A DNA stretch of 64,000 nucleotides from an uncultured Pseudomonadota bacterium (lineage in GTDB: Bacteria; Pseudomonadota; Gammaproteobacteria; Burkholderiales; Rhodocyclaceae), in assembly GCA_903951825.1 (NCBI GenBank), contig CAJBDJ010000072.1, forward strand, positions 29,931 to 93,930, written 5' to 3'. The position numbers and the translations under genes were made by a program. Below, piece by piece: positions 8,593 to 17,229 of this stretch. Below the pieces are notes generated by a model that was not told the DNA's origin, made no database searches, and saw nothing but the letters and a program-made list of their open reading frames with translations. How positions within the stretch are numbered: position 1 is the first letter of the stretch; the number at the start of each line of letters is the position of its first letter.

Positions 8593-9578
8593 GCCAGCTC
8601 TTCCCGCGGATCGCGAGCCATCAACAAGGCGAGCGCCGAGGCGGCACTCAGGCGACCATCGAGCAGGGCGGCAACCGCCGAAGAAATTGGCATATCGACA
8701 CCATGCGCCAACGCCAGCTTGGCCACTTCACGGGCGGTGTAAACACCTTCGGCAACATGGCCGAGCTCGTCGAGAATCTGCGGTAACGACTTGTTTTCAG
8801 CCAGGGCGAGCCCAACCCGGCGATTACGGGAGAGATCGCCGGTACACGTCAGGATGAGATCACCCATCCCCGCAAGACCCATGAAAGTCTCGCGTTGTGC
8901 ACCCAGCGCCTGACCGAGACGGGCAATTTCGGCGAGCCCCCGCGTCATCAGCGCGGCACGCGAGTTCAGACCAAGCCCCAAGCCATCGCAGACGCCGGTA
9001 GCAATGGCCAGTACATTCTTGACGGCGCCGCCGACTTCGACGCCGACCAGATCATCATTGGCATAAATGCGCAAACGGCTGCCATGCAACTGGCGCGCCA
9101 TGTCGCGCGCAAAGGCAGGTTGATTGGCGGCCAAGGCAATCGCCGTTGGCTGACCGCTCGCTACTTCTTCAGCAAAACTGGGGCCGGACAACGCACCATA
9201 TATGGCTTGCGGGCCGAGCACTTCCCCCACAACCTGATGCGGCAATTTGCCGCTGGCGGCCTCGAAGCCTTTGCAAACCCACAGCAAGGGGCAGTCCGAG
9301 TCAATTTTTTTCAGCTGCTCGGCGGTGGGTCGCAAACCGGCAATCGGCGTCGCAATCACAAGCAACTCAGCGCCGGCCACCGCTGATGCAAAATCCGTCC
9401 GCACCCTGACCGACTCCGGCAAACGATGCCCCGGGAAAAAACGATGGTTTTCACGGGTTTTTTCGAGGTCGACCGCCACATCCGCTTCGCGCGACCACAA
9501 CGTGATTTCGTGCCGGTCGGCAAAGGCAATCGCCAGCGCCGTCCCCCAGGCACCGGCGCCGAGCAGGGTGATTTTCAT
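8589..9578 (-). CDS. gpsA: Glycerol-3-phosphate dehydrogenase [NAD(P)+]
   Basis: Reduces dihydroxyacetone phosphate to sn-glycerol 3-phosphate, the phospholipid backbone precursor, in the cytoplasm. The 329-residue protein begins MKITLLGAGAWGTALA, with the Rossmann GxGxWG at residues 7-12. A GGAVKNVLAIATG segment carries the family's catalytic lysine. I took the ATG at 9578 instead of an upstream in-frame start, because the nucleotide-binding strand normally begins within the first few residues and this ATG overlaps the stop of the upstream SH3 gene (ATGA). It is last in the arsR-rhodanese-grxC-secB-SH3-gpsA run, an order similar to yibN-grxC-secB-gpsA of other proteobacteria. Confidence 0.96.
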   Translation of the reverse strand: MKITLLGAGAWGTALAIAFADRHEITLWSREADVAVDLEKTRENHRFFPGHRLPESVRVRTDFASAVAGAELLVIATPIAGLRPTAEQLKKIDSDCPLLWVCKGFEAASGKLPHQVVGEVLGPQAIYGALSGPSFAEEVASGQPTAIALAANQPAFARDMARQLHGSRLRIYANDDLVGVEVGGAVKNVLAIATGVCDGLGLGLNSRAALMTRGLAEIARLGQALGAQRETFMGLAGMGDLILTCTGDLSRNRRVGLALAENKSLPQILDELGHVAEGVYTAREVAKLALAHGVDMPISSAVAALLDGRLSAASALALLMARDPREELA

Positions 9579-10012
9579 AGCCCCCAGACCTGCGTCGAGC
9601 GGACGTAGCCGGTCGCGCCGTCGCGGTGGCGCACCTTCGCCCAACCGGGGGCGGCCGGTTCAATCAGGTCTACCGTCACCCATTTCTCAAGCTCGGCAAC
9701 GACGGGGGCATCAGGACGCTCGGCCTGGCGGATTTCCGCCTTGGGGGCAACCACCAACAAGGTACGATGTTCGGCCAGAAAACGGCTTTCGATCCATGCC
9801 AGACTGCCTTCAGCGTCGCGAACCTTGCTCCAGCCGTCGAGTTTAACAACCACTTCAACCGGCGTTTGCGCCCTGATCAGGTAAAGCTTTTTTGACTTGA
9901 GCGAAGGCGAGTCGAACAGCACCGCTGCCGGGGGCTGAACCGAACGATAATCGACCGCCAGCACCGGAAGGCTGAACGCCAGCAAAGGCAGGATAGTCAG
10001 CAGGCGGCGCAT
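9575..10012 (-). CDS. Exported SH3-domain protein
   Basis: 145 residues with a cleavable signal peptide (MRRLLTILPLLAFSLPVLA). The mature part appears to hold two bacterial SH3-like units of about 55 residues: one with a conserved WSKVRDAEGSLAWI pattern, the second ending in GWAKVRHRDGATGYV. Such domains bind cell-wall peptides or proteins in the periplasm. It lies between secB and gpsA with a four-base overlap onto gpsA. Its specific ligand is unknown. Confidence 0.8.
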   Translation of the reverse strand: MRRLLTILPLLAFSLPVLAVDYRSVQPPAAVLFDSPSLKSKKLYLIRAQTPVEVVVKLDGWSKVRDAEGSLAWIESRFLAEHRTLLVVAPKAEIRQAERPDAPVVAELEKWVTVDLIEPAAPGWAKVRHRDGATGYVRSTQVWGL

Positions 10013-10021
10013 GGCAAGCTT

Positions 10022-10480
10022 TTACTGGAGCGTTTCAGTTACTGCCGGCGCTGCCTGTTCCTGCATACGTGCCATGTACATCGATTCAAAATTGACCGGT
10101 TGCAGGACAATCGGCGAAAAGCCGGCACGGGTCACGGCGTCGGACACCGCTTCGCGCGCATAGGGGAAAAGAATGTTCGGGCAGGCAACCGCGATCAACG
10201 GCTCAAGCTGCTCCTCCGGCACGTTCATGATGCGAAAAATGCCGGCCTGACCGACTTCAACCAGAAAAACCGTTTTTTCGGCCAGCTTGGCCGTCACGGT
10301 GACTGTCAGCAGTACCTCGAAAACGCCTTCGCCGACACCACGACCGGTGGTATTGAGCTGGATTTCGACCTGCGGGGCTTCGCGCTCGAGGAAAATTTCC
10401 GGTGCGTTCGGCACTTCAACCGAGAGGTCTTTGACGTAGAGCTTTTCAATGCCGAAAACCGGCTGGGCGTTTTCTTCCAT
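10022..10480 (-). CDS. secB: Protein-export chaperone SecB
   Basis: Tetrameric cytoplasmic chaperone that keeps preproteins unfolded and delivers them to SecA. The 152-residue length matches the family, and the sequence shows the SecB pattern: FGIEKLYVKDLSVE.PNAP near the start, EIQLNT in the first strands, and CPNILFPYAREAVSD followed by the ..PVNFE segment in the C-terminal half. It follows grxC by 17 nt on the same strand, the usual proteobacterial arrangement. Confidence 0.97.
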   Translation of the reverse strand: MEENAQPVFGIEKLYVKDLSVEVPNAPEIFLEREAPQVEIQLNTTGRGVGEGVFEVLLTVTVTAKLAEKTVFLVEVGQAGIFRIMNVPEEQLEPLIAVACPNILFPYAREAVSDAVTRAGFSPIVLQPVNFESMYMARMQEQAAPAVTETLQ

Positions 10481-10497
10481 GATTTTCCTTCGTTAAG

Positions 10498-10761
10498 TTA
10501 GTTGGCTTCCAACAGCGTTTTGAGCTCACCGGACGCATCGAGTGCGTACAGGTCGTCGCAGCCGCCGACATGGGTGGCACCGATGTAAATTTGCGGCACG
10601 GTACGGCGCCCGGTTTGTTGCATCATTTGATCACGACGTTCCGGGTCTAGATCAATACGAATTTCTTCAATCTGCTCAACACCACGTGCCTTCAACAATT
10701 GCTTGGCTCGGATGCAAAACGGGCACACCGCCGTGGTGTACATCAAGACGGCAGCACTCAT
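10498..10761 (-). CDS. grxC: Glutaredoxin 3
   Basis: 87-residue dithiol glutaredoxin that reduces disulfides with glutathione. The active site CPFC is at residues 13-16, and the TVPQIYIG cis-proline strand and the GGCDDLYAL glutathione-binding segment are both present. The start overlaps the stop of the upstream rhodanese gene by four bases. With the rhodanese and the ArsR-family regulator upstream, it may help process persulfides, but that is inference. Confidence 0.95.
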   Translation of the reverse strand: MSAAVLMYTTAVCPFCIRAKQLLKARGVEQIEEIRIDLDPERRDQMMQQTGRRTVPQIYIGATHVGGCDDLYALDASGELKTLLEAN

Positions 10762-11177
10762 TTGTTGCGCCCGCTTTTCTTGATCGGATAACCGGCTCCA
10801 ACCCAGGCATCAACGCCACCGGCCAGATTGTGCAGGCTGGCAAAACCCTGCTTTTTCAATTGCCGGCAAGCGCGACCGGATCGCATACCGCTGGCGCAGT
10901 AAACGATCAGCGGCTTATCCTTGAACTTCTCAAGGTCGGCCAGGCGCTCGGATAGTTTGGACAGCGGCACATGAACCGCCTCCGGCAGATGTCCACCGGC
11001 AAACTCGCCGTCCTCACGCACATCAATGATCTGGGCGTCGTCACGATTGATCAGCTGGGTGGCCTGCGCCGGACTGACCTCGACGCCGCCAGCTCCGGCC
11101 AGCATTGGCCAGAGCAAGGCGATACCGCTGCCGACAACAACGCCGATCAACAAGATATTCTGATGAATGAATTCCAT
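10758..11177 (-). CDS. Membrane-anchored rhodanese-like protein
   Basis: 139 residues: an N-terminal membrane helix (about residues 8-27) and one rhodanese domain. The active-site loop is CASGMRS, a six/seven-residue loop with catalytic Cys as in sulfurtransferases, preceded by the conserved LIVY strand. The domain starts with a QLINRDDAQIIDVRE-type segment. I chose the ATG at 11177; a TTG nine bases upstream is also possible. It probably transfers sulfane sulfur at the membrane. It lies 9 nt after the ArsR-family gene and overlaps grxC, so one transcript is likely. Confidence 0.88.
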   Translation of the reverse strand: MEFIHQNILLIGVVVGSGIALLWPMLAGAGGVEVSPAQATQLINRDDAQIIDVREDGEFAGGHLPEAVHVPLSKLSERLADLEKFKDKPLIVYCASGMRSGRACRQLKKQGFASLHNLAGGVDAWVGAGYPIKKSGRNK

Positions 11178-11186
11178 TGGTACCAA

Positions 11187-11504
11187 TTACGAGCCCTCGC
11201 CACAAAAAACTTCACGCATCATACAGACAAGCTGCAGGGTGCGCTGATCACCGACACGGTAAAAAACGCGGTTGGCGTCCTTGCGGGTCAACAGCACGTT
11301 TTTCTCGCGCAAAATAGCCAGATGTTGAGAAATATTGCTTTGCGATGTCCCTACCTGATCGACGATTTCCTGCACACAGACTTCACGATCACCGATAACG
11401 CAGAGAATTTTCAGGCGCAACGGATGGGCGATTCCCTTGAGTGCGCGCGCAGCAAGCTCGATATGCTCCTGCTTCTCGATCAAGTTGAATGAGGGAGTTT
11501 CCAA
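11187..11504 (-). CDS. ArsR/SmtB-family regulator, SqrR/BigR-like
   Basis: 105-residue winged-helix repressor. The recognition helix lies in VGTSQSNISQHLAIL (about residues 51-65), followed by the wing LTRKDANRVFYRV. Cysteines are at 35, 43, 94 and 101. Cys35 (in LKILC) and Cys101 (in REVFC) are 66 residues apart, the same spacing as Cys41/Cys107 of Rhodobacter SqrR, which form a polysulfide bridge; classical ArsR metal-binding ELCVC is absent. The start is TTG with GAGGA eight bases upstream. It heads an operon with a rhodanese and glutaredoxin, consistent with control of sulfane-sulfur handling. The ligand is inferred, not shown. Confidence 0.85.
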   Translation of the reverse strand: METPSFNLIEKQEHIELAARALKGIAHPLRLKILCVIGDREVCVQEIVDQVGTSQSNISQHLAILREKNVLLTRKDANRVFYRVGDQRTLQLVCMMREVFCGEGS

Positions 11505-11523
11505 GACAAATCCTCGTTACGGA

Positions 11524-11539
11524 ATAATTCATCATTATA
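11524..11539 (-). promoter_or_regulatory. Probable -10 box and overlapping operator of the arsR-like gene
   Basis: On the minus strand a perfect TATAAT (plus-strand 11534-11539) runs into a hyphenated palindrome ATAAT-GATGA-ATTAT (11524-11538), about 20 nt upstream of the TTG start. An inverted repeat overlapping the -10 is the usual place for an ArsR-family autorepressor. The -35 is poor, and the match to the known SqrR box is not close. Confidence 0.45.
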
Positions 11540-11635
11540 AAATAAGGCGTCAGATTTCACCGACCTTAATCAACATCGCCCCGTAATTCGCTGACTAGGC
11601 ACGCTGCCGAGACAGCCCGAGAGAAAACGATTCCC

Positions 11636-13024
11636 TTGTCGCAAGCACCGCATATCATTCGCATAAAAGTTTTCCGGGCGATGACACTGGCGACCATTTT
11701 GCTCGCCCTCTCCTTGCCTTTGCCAGCCACGACCAAAAAGCCGGCATCACCCGAGATCGCCGACAAGCAAGCCGACCTCGGGGAATTGCGCGGGCGAATC
11801 GACAATTTACGCAAAGAACTCTCGAACAACGAGGAAAACAAGGTCGATGCGGGCGACCGCCTCGCTGAGGTCGAGCGCCAGATTTCACGTCTGCAGCGAG
11901 AACTGTATGAACTGGGCGAGCAACGCGGCCACTTGGAGAAAAAGCTGCACAATCTCGAGCAACAGTCAAAAACGCTGAACAGCACGCTCAACCTGCAGCA
12001 AAGCCAGCTCGAAAAGCTGCTCTACCGCCAATATTTGCGTGGCACCCCCGATTCCCTGCAACTGATCCTGAATGGTGATGACCCCAACCAGGTGGCACGC
12101 GACTTGCGCTATCTGGCGGCGATCGCCGTGACTCGTGCCGATTTGATGGGCGAAATCCAGGCCACGCTGGACAAAAAAAAGGCTTTGGCCGAGGACGCCC
12201 AGGAAAAAGCCAGCGAACTGCTGACGCTTGAAGCCCATCAACAAGAGCGCCACAGCGAACTGAAAAAACAGCGCGCGCAGCGTCAGGCGCTTTATGCTCA
12301 GATTTCAGAGAAAGTTAGTGCCCAGCGCAAGGAAATCGGCAGTTTGCAGCGTGATGAAAAACGCATGACTCAACTGATCGACCGGCTCTCAAAAATTCTT
12401 GCCGCGCAAGCAGCAAAATCAGTCCGCGACGCAGAGATAAAAGCCAGGGAAGCAAGCCGGCTGGCTGCCGCGGCCAGGCAGCGCGAGGCGGAAAAAGACA
12501 AGGACAAGCCAAAACTTGGCACGACATCTAGCGAGAAGGAAACGCCGCTCGTCGTCACCCCGAATGAAGTGCGCCGGCCACCCGAAGTCACGGCCGAAAA
12601 TCGCTATGAACCGGCACCCAGCGACGGTAGTTTTCTGCGCCAGAAAGGCAGCTTGCGCCTGCCGGTGCGTGGCAATGTGGCTGGCCGTTATGGCAGCCCG
12701 CGTGATGGCGGCGGCACCTGGAAAGGTGTTTTCATCAAAGCCGGGGCAGGAAGCGATGTCAAAGCCGTGGCCAACGGACGGGTGGTGTTTGCGGAGTGGA
12801 TGCGTGGTTTTGGCAACCTGCTGATCGTCGATCATGGCGACGCTTATTTGACAATTTACGGCAACAACGATTCCCTGCTGAAACAGGTGGGGCAGGCGGT
12901 CAAAGGGGGAGAGAAAGTGGCTACCGTGGGCAACAGCGGAGGCAATCCAGATTCCGGTTTATACTTTGAACTCCGCCACCAAGGGCAACCGATCGACCCG
13001 ATGAAATGGGCAAGTCTGAAATGA
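11636..13024 (+). CDS. envC: Murein hydrolase activator EnvC-like M23 protein
   Basis: 462-residue periplasmic protein that activates cell-wall amidases at the division site. It has a signal peptide (residues ~9-31), a long coiled coil (about 35-235) and a C-terminal LytM/M23 domain (about 340-460). The metal ligands of active M23 peptidases are not conserved: the first motif reads WKGVFI instead of HxGxD, and the last reads ELRHQG. That degeneracy is typical of EnvC activators. I kept the TTG at 11636 because it supplies basic residues before the hydrophobic core; an ATG at 11681 is the alternative. The stop overlaps the ATG of the S41 protease gene. Confidence 0.9.
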   Translation: MSQAPHIIRIKVFRAMTLATILLALSLPLPATTKKPASPEIADKQADLGELRGRIDNLRKELSNNEENKVDAGDRLAEVERQISRLQRELYELGEQRGHLEKKLHNLEQQSKTLNSTLNLQQSQLEKLLYRQYLRGTPDSLQLILNGDDPNQVARDLRYLAAIAVTRADLMGEIQATLDKKKALAEDAQEKASELLTLEAHQQERHSELKKQRAQRQALYAQISEKVSAQRKEIGSLQRDEKRMTQLIDRLSKILAAQAAKSVRDAEIKAREASRLAAAARQREAEKDKDKPKLGTTSSEKETPLVVTPNEVRRPPEVTAENRYEPAPSDGSFLRQKGSLRLPVRGNVAGRYGSPRDGGGTWKGVFIKAGAGSDVKAVANGRVVFAEWMRGFGNLLIVDHGDAYLTIYGNNDSLLKQVGQAVKGGEKVATVGNSGGNPDSGLYFELRHQGQPIDPMKWASLK

Positions 13025-14436
13025 AAAAAGCAAAAACCATCAGTTTGGTCATTGGCGGATTTGTCGCCGGTGCACTCATCAGCCTGGGTCTTCCGGCGCT
13101 GGCCGACAAAGAGACGGCTCAAGGCTTGCCGATCGACGAATTGCGCACCTTCGCCGAGGTCTACAGCGCGATCAAGCAAGGTTATGTCGAACCGGTCGAA
13201 GACAAAAAAATGATCACCAATGCCATTTCCGGCATGCTCGGCAACCTTGACCCGCACTCGTCTTACCTTGACGCCGATGCCTTCAAGGATTTGCAGGTCG
13301 GCACCCAAGGAGAGTTCGGTGGTTTAGGCATTGAAGTCGGCATGGAAGACGGGCTGGTCAAGGTCGTTTCGCCGATTGAAGACACGCCGGCTTACCGGGG
13401 CGGAGTCAAGGCCGGCGACCTGATTTTCAAGCTCGACGACACCCTGGTCAAAGGTCTGACCCTTGGCGATGCCGTCAAAAAGATGCGTGGCAAGCCGAAA
13501 ACACCAATCAAACTGTCGATTATTCGCAAGGGGGATCCCAAGCCGATCGAGATCACCTTGATCCGCGAAGTCATCAAGGTGCAAAGTGTCAAATCCAAAC
13601 TCACCGAACCGGGCTACGGCTGGGTGCGCGTTACCCAGTTTCAGGAAAACACCATTGCCGAACTTTCCCGACACCTCAGTGGCCTCTACAAATCAGGCAA
13701 GCTGAACGGTCTCGTTCTTGACCTACGCAACGATCCGGGTGGCTTGCTCAATGGGGCAATTGGCGTTTCCGCCGCGTTCCTGCCGCCAGACGTCAAAGTG
13801 GTGTCGACCGACGGCCGCACGCCGGATGCCAAGCAGGAATATCTGGCTCGCTCGCGTGATTACCTGCGCGGCACCCGGGAAGATCCGCTGCAGGGATTGC
13901 CGGTTGATGTCAAAAAAGTGCCGATGGTCGTTCTCGTCAATGCCGGTTCGGCCTCGGCCTCGGAGATCGTCGCTGGCGCCCTCCAGGATCACAAGCGAGC
14001 GGTGGTCATGGGCACCCAGACATTCGGCAAAGGCTCGGTGCAGTCAGTGATTCCGCTGCCTGGGAATTCGGCAATCAAACTGACCACGGCACGCTATTAC
14101 ACGCCGCAAGGCCGCTCGATCCAGGCCAAGGGAATTGTTCCCGACATCATCGTTGAAGAGTCGGGCAACGGCACCGCACCGCCGCGTTTGCGCGAAGCCG
14201 ATCTCGAACGTCACCTGTCCAACGACCGCGAAAAGGAAAGCCCCCGGGAAATCGTGCGGGACGCCGGCAAAACGCCCGGCAAAGCGGCCAAACCGGAGAA
14301 CAAGGACAAGAGCAAGGATGAGCCCGAAGATGAGATGCCGGTGCGCCTTGAATATGCAAGCAAGGCGGACAACCAGTATCAGCAGGCAGTCAATCTGCTC
14401 AAGGGCATGCAGATTATGCAAAGTAAAGTTCAATGA
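13021..14436 (+). CDS. ctpA: C-terminal processing peptidase, S41 family
   Basis: 471-residue periplasmic serine protease that trims C-termini of envelope proteins and cell-wall hydrolases. It has an N-terminal signal/anchor segment, a PDZ domain (about residues 95-180, with GLGIEVGMEDG and the APAYRGG-like region) and the S41 core. The catalytic dyad fits Ser312 (in GSASASE) and Lys337 (in FGKGSVQ), 25 residues apart as in E. coli Prc. The tail after about residue 385 is charged and low complexity. The ATG at 13021 overlaps the envC stop; a start 15 bases earlier is unlikely. The envC-ctpA pair is common in proteobacteria. Confidence 0.95.
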   Translation: MKKAKTISLVIGGFVAGALISLGLPALADKETAQGLPIDELRTFAEVYSAIKQGYVEPVEDKKMITNAISGMLGNLDPHSSYLDADAFKDLQVGTQGEFGGLGIEVGMEDGLVKVVSPIEDTPAYRGGVKAGDLIFKLDDTLVKGLTLGDAVKKMRGKPKTPIKLSIIRKGDPKPIEITLIREVIKVQSVKSKLTEPGYGWVRVTQFQENTIAELSRHLSGLYKSGKLNGLVLDLRNDPGGLLNGAIGVSAAFLPPDVKVVSTDGRTPDAKQEYLARSRDYLRGTREDPLQGLPVDVKKVPMVVLVNAGSASASEIVAGALQDHKRAVVMGTQTFGKGSVQSVIPLPGNSAIKLTTARYYTPQGRSIQAKGIVPDIIVEESGNGTAPPRLREADLERHLSNDREKESPREIVRDAGKTPGKAAKPENKDKSKDEPEDEMPVRLEYASKADNQYQQAVNLLKGMQIMQSKVQ

Positions 14437-14452
14437 ATTATCAGGAGTCATG

Positions 14453-14854
14453 ATGGGCGACCCGGATCTCAAGAAAAAACGTGAGATCGTGTTCTCAAAA
14501 TTCCCGCCCGGACAGGTTCCCGAGGCGGCAGATGATCTCGGCCACCTCGCCGCCATTGAAGTCGAGGCAAAGTTGGAGAAACGCGCCGTCGAGGTAGTCT
14601 ACGAGCTGACCGAGCACACCCTGCGTGACCTCGACGAGCACCTGGTCGATAAGGGCTTCCATCTCGACAACACACTGCTGACCAAGCTGACGCGAGCGCT
14701 GATTTATTACGTTGAAGAAACGCAGCTACACAATATCGGCGCGCCCGAAAAACGCCTGAAACGCTCCGCTCAAGAAGGCTACGTACACGCCTGGGAACTG
14801 CGTCCGCATGGCGATCACGACGATACGCCGCCGGAGTGGCGCGAATACAAGTGA
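14453..14854 (+). CDS. Conserved-looking protein of unknown function
   Basis: 133-residue soluble protein I cannot assign. It is acidic and helical through the middle (EAKLEKRAVEVVYELTEHT), ends in a Pro/Glu-rich tail (DDTPPEWREYK), and has no signal peptide, membrane helix or cysteine cluster. AGGAG at 14443-14447 sits at good distance from the second of two adjacent ATG codons, so I start at 14453; the first ATG at 14450 would be only two bases from it. It lies 16 nt after ctpA and its stop overlaps the GTG of the next gene (GTGA), so it is co-translated with the E1-like enzyme. Confidence 0.75.
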   Translation: MGDPDLKKKREIVFSKFPPGQVPEAADDLGHLAAIEVEAKLEKRAVEVVYELTEHTLRDLDEHLVDKGFHLDNTLLTKLTRALIYYVEETQLHNIGAPEKRLKRSAQEGYVHAWELRPHGDHDDTPPEWREYK

Positions 14855-15696
14855 CCGACGAGCAGCTTCTCCGCTACAGTCGTCATATCCTGCTGGACGA
14901 ATTGGGAATTGAGGGGCAGCAACGTATTCTTGCCAGCCACGCGCTGATCATCGGAGCCGGCGGCCTCGGCTCTCCCGCCGCGCTTTACCTGGCAGCGGCC
15001 GGTATTGGAAAAATCACGCTGGCCGATGACGACAAGGTCGATTTCACCAATCTGCAGCGCCAGATACTGCACACCCAGGCGCGTCTTGGCATGACCAAGG
15101 CTGAATCCGGCAAGCTTGCCTTACGGGCGATCAATCCCGAGATCGAGATCATTCCGTTACAACAACGTCTTTTCGGCCAGGCACTCGACCGGCTGGTCGC
15201 CACCGCTGATATCGTCCTTGATTGCAGCGACAACTTCGCCACCCGCCATGCCATCAACCGCGCCTGTGTACATCACAGAAAGCCGCTGGTATCCGGTGCG
15301 GCGGTACGTTTTGACGGGCAGATCAGCGTCTATGACCTGCGTCGGGATGATTCGCCGTGTTATCACTGCCTCTTCCCGGAGGGCGAGGATGTCGACGAAA
15401 CCCGTTGCGCGACGATGGGCGTCCTGGCGCCACTGACCGGCATCATCGGCACCATGCAGGCGGCCGAAGCACTCAAGCTGGCCGCAGGAATCGGCACCTC
15501 GCTGACGGGAAGACTGCTCTTGCTCGATGCGCTGGAGATGGCGTGGCGCAGCATCAAATTCAAGAAAGATCCCGGCTGCGCCGTCTGCGACGCTAACGGA
15601 AACGGGCGATCAGGCGAATATCTTCACCAACCTGGCGCAGATCACGAATCTCCAGCGCATGCCGGCCATCGAGACTCGTCAGCTCAGGCAGATTAA
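14851..15696 (+). CDS. MoeB/ThiF-family adenylyltransferase (E1-like)
   Basis: 281-residue enzyme that adenylates the C-terminal glycine of a ubiquitin-like sulfur carrier (MoaD or ThiS). The start GTG overlaps the previous stop and gives the familiar TDEQLLRYSRHILL opening. The ATP-binding IIGAGGLGSPAALYLAAAG is at about residues 34-52, and the DLQRQ/NLQRQ loop, the conserved DETRCATMGVLAP cysteine segment and two zinc CxxC pairs (CYHC, CAVC) are visible. The family normally ends just after the last CxxC. Here the frame runs ~34 residues further, antisense to ribD, as a low-quality tail. MoeB and ThiF cannot be told apart from sequence alone. Confidence 0.9.
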   Translation: MTDEQLLRYSRHILLDELGIEGQQRILASHALIIGAGGLGSPAALYLAAAGIGKITLADDDKVDFTNLQRQILHTQARLGMTKAESGKLALRAINPEIEIIPLQQRLFGQALDRLVATADIVLDCSDNFATRHAINRACVHHRKPLVSGAAVRFDGQISVYDLRRDDSPCYHCLFPEGEDVDETRCATMGVLAPLTGIIGTMQAAEALKLAAGIGTSLTGRLLLLDALEMAWRSIKFKKDPGCAVCDANGNGRSGEYLHQPGADHESPAHAGHRDSSAQAD

Positions 15697-16681
15697 AGAG
15701 CCCGCTAGCCTTGTCACCCAGCAGACAAGGCGCCAGATAAAGCAGCAACTCATCAACCAGACCTTCACGCAACAAGGAACCGTTGAGCTTGAACCCGGCC
15801 TCTGCGTGCACCTCATTGATGCCGCGTTGCGCGAGCAATTCAAGAAGTGCCCGTAAATCAACCTTGCCGGCGGCGTTCGGCAAAATCTCGACCGAATTGC
15901 CGGAGGAGCGCAACAAGGCGATTTTTTTGGCATCCTCAACGGCACCGACAACCAGGCTTGCTCCTCCCTGCAGAACGCGCGCCGTCAGCGGGATTTCCAG
16001 CTGACTATCGACGACGACACGCAAGGGCTGGCGGCTGTTCTCGAGATCACGGACAGTGAGTTGCGGATCGTCAGCGCAAACAGTGCCAATGCCGGTCAAT
16101 ATGGCGCAGGCGCGTGCCCGAAAGCGCTGCCCGTCGCTGCGCGCCGGAGAGCCGGTAAGCCACTGACTGAGGCTATTGTTGAGTGCCGTCTTGCCGTCCA
16201 GGCTGGCCGCCGCCTTCAAGCGCAACCACGGCCGGCCACGGGTCATGCGTGAGACGAAGCCGATATTCAGTTCGCGCGCCTCGTTTTCCATGAGTCCACA
16301 GCAGGTTTCGATACCTGCCGCCTGCAACACCGCCAAACCTCGGCCGGCGACCAGCGGATTCGGATCAATCATGGCCGCCACCACCCGCTTCACGCCAGCG
16401 GCAATCAAAGCCTCGGCGCAGGGGGGGGTGCGACCGGAATGACTGCACGGCTCAAGGGTCACATAGGCGGTTGCGCCACGCGCTCGGGAGCCGGCGGCGC
16501 GCAGCGCATGAATTTCGGCATGAGGTTCGCCAGCGCGCTCATGCCAGCCCTCGCCGACGATCCAGCCGTCGCGCACGAGCACACAACCGACGCGCGGATT
16601 CGGCGAAGTGGTGCGCAAACCACGCTCGGCCAGTTGCAGGGCGCGCCCCATAATGCCGTGGTCGACGGCTGAAAAGCTCAT
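15593..16681 (-). CDS. ribD: Bifunctional riboflavin deaminase/reductase RibD
   Basis: Catalyses the second and third steps of riboflavin synthesis. In 362 residues it has an N-terminal zinc deaminase ([18 protein letters not shown]) and a C-terminal NADPH-dependent reductase beginning with [17 protein letters not shown]. The [11 protein letters not shown] motif contains a run of eight C's (16421-16428 on the opposite strand), kept in frame here. Its ATG overlaps the nrdR stop. Its 3' end overlaps the convergent E1-like gene by 104 nt. Confidence 0.97.
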   Translation of the reverse strand: MSFSAVDHGIMGRALQLAERGLRTTSPNPRVGCVLVRDGWIVGEGWHERAGEPHAEIHALRAAGSRARGATAYVTLEPCSHSGRTPPCAEALIAAGVKRVVAAMIDPNPLVAGRGLAVLQAAGIETCCGLMENEARELNIGFVSRMTRGRPWLRLKAAASLDGKTALNNSLSQWLTGSPARSDGQRFRARACAILTGIGTVCADDPQLTVRDLENSRQPLRVVVDSQLEIPLTARVLQGGASLVVGAVEDAKKIALLRSSGNSVEILPNAAGKVDLRALLELLAQRGINEVHAEAGFKLNGSLLREGLVDELLLYLAPCLLGDKASGLFNLPELTSLDGRHALEIRDLRQVGEDIRLIARFR

Positions 16682-17142
16682 TTTTTTTTCGGCGAAGGCG
16701 ATACTTCGCGAATCGCCCGCGAGAAGGCATCGACGTCTTCAAAATTGCGATAAACCGAAGCGAAGCGAATGTAGGCCACCTTGTCGAGCTTCTTCAGCTC
16801 GCGCATGACCAGTTCCCCCAATTGCTGCGTACTGACCTCGCGCTCACCGGCCGAGAGCAATATTTCCTCGATTCCGGCCACGGCCGCGTCCACCGACTCA
16901 ATCGCCACCGGCCGTTTGCGCAGTGCCAGTTCGAGACTGGCGCGCAGCTTGCCGCGCGTGAACTCGGTACGCAAACCGTTTTTCTTGATCACTTGCGGCA
17001 ACTGGATTTCGGCTCGCTCGTAAGTGGTAAACCGCTTGTCGCAGGCATTGCATTTGCGGCGGCGACGAACAACATCGCCATCGTCATTCAAACGGGTATC
17101 GGCAACCGCCGTATCTTCAGCGCCGCAGAACGGGCATTTCAT
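16678..17142 (-). CDS. nrdR: Transcriptional repressor NrdR
   Basis: 154-residue repressor of ribonucleotide reductase genes. It has an N-terminal zinc ribbon with CPFC (residues 3-6) and CNAC (31-34) around VRRRRKC, and an ATP-cone (about 49-140) that senses ATP/dATP. NrdR boxes elsewhere are its known targets; none were located here. The nrdR-ribD order, with glyA upstream on the same strand, is common in beta- and gammaproteobacteria. Confidence 0.97.
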   Translation of the reverse strand: MKCPFCGAEDTAVADTRLNDDGDVVRRRRKCNACDKRFTTYERAEIQLPQVIKKNGLRTEFTRGKLRASLELALRKRPVAIESVDAAVAGIEEILLSAGEREVSTQQLGELVMRELKKLDKVAYIRFASVYRNFEDVDAFSRAIREVSPSPKKK

Positions 17143-17229
17143 CGGGGAGTGTTTGAGCGAACGGGGAAATAAATCACCGGAGCCGCAAAAGGCTTAGCAA
17201 TCGCCCCTGCCCAAACACTCATCACCGGA

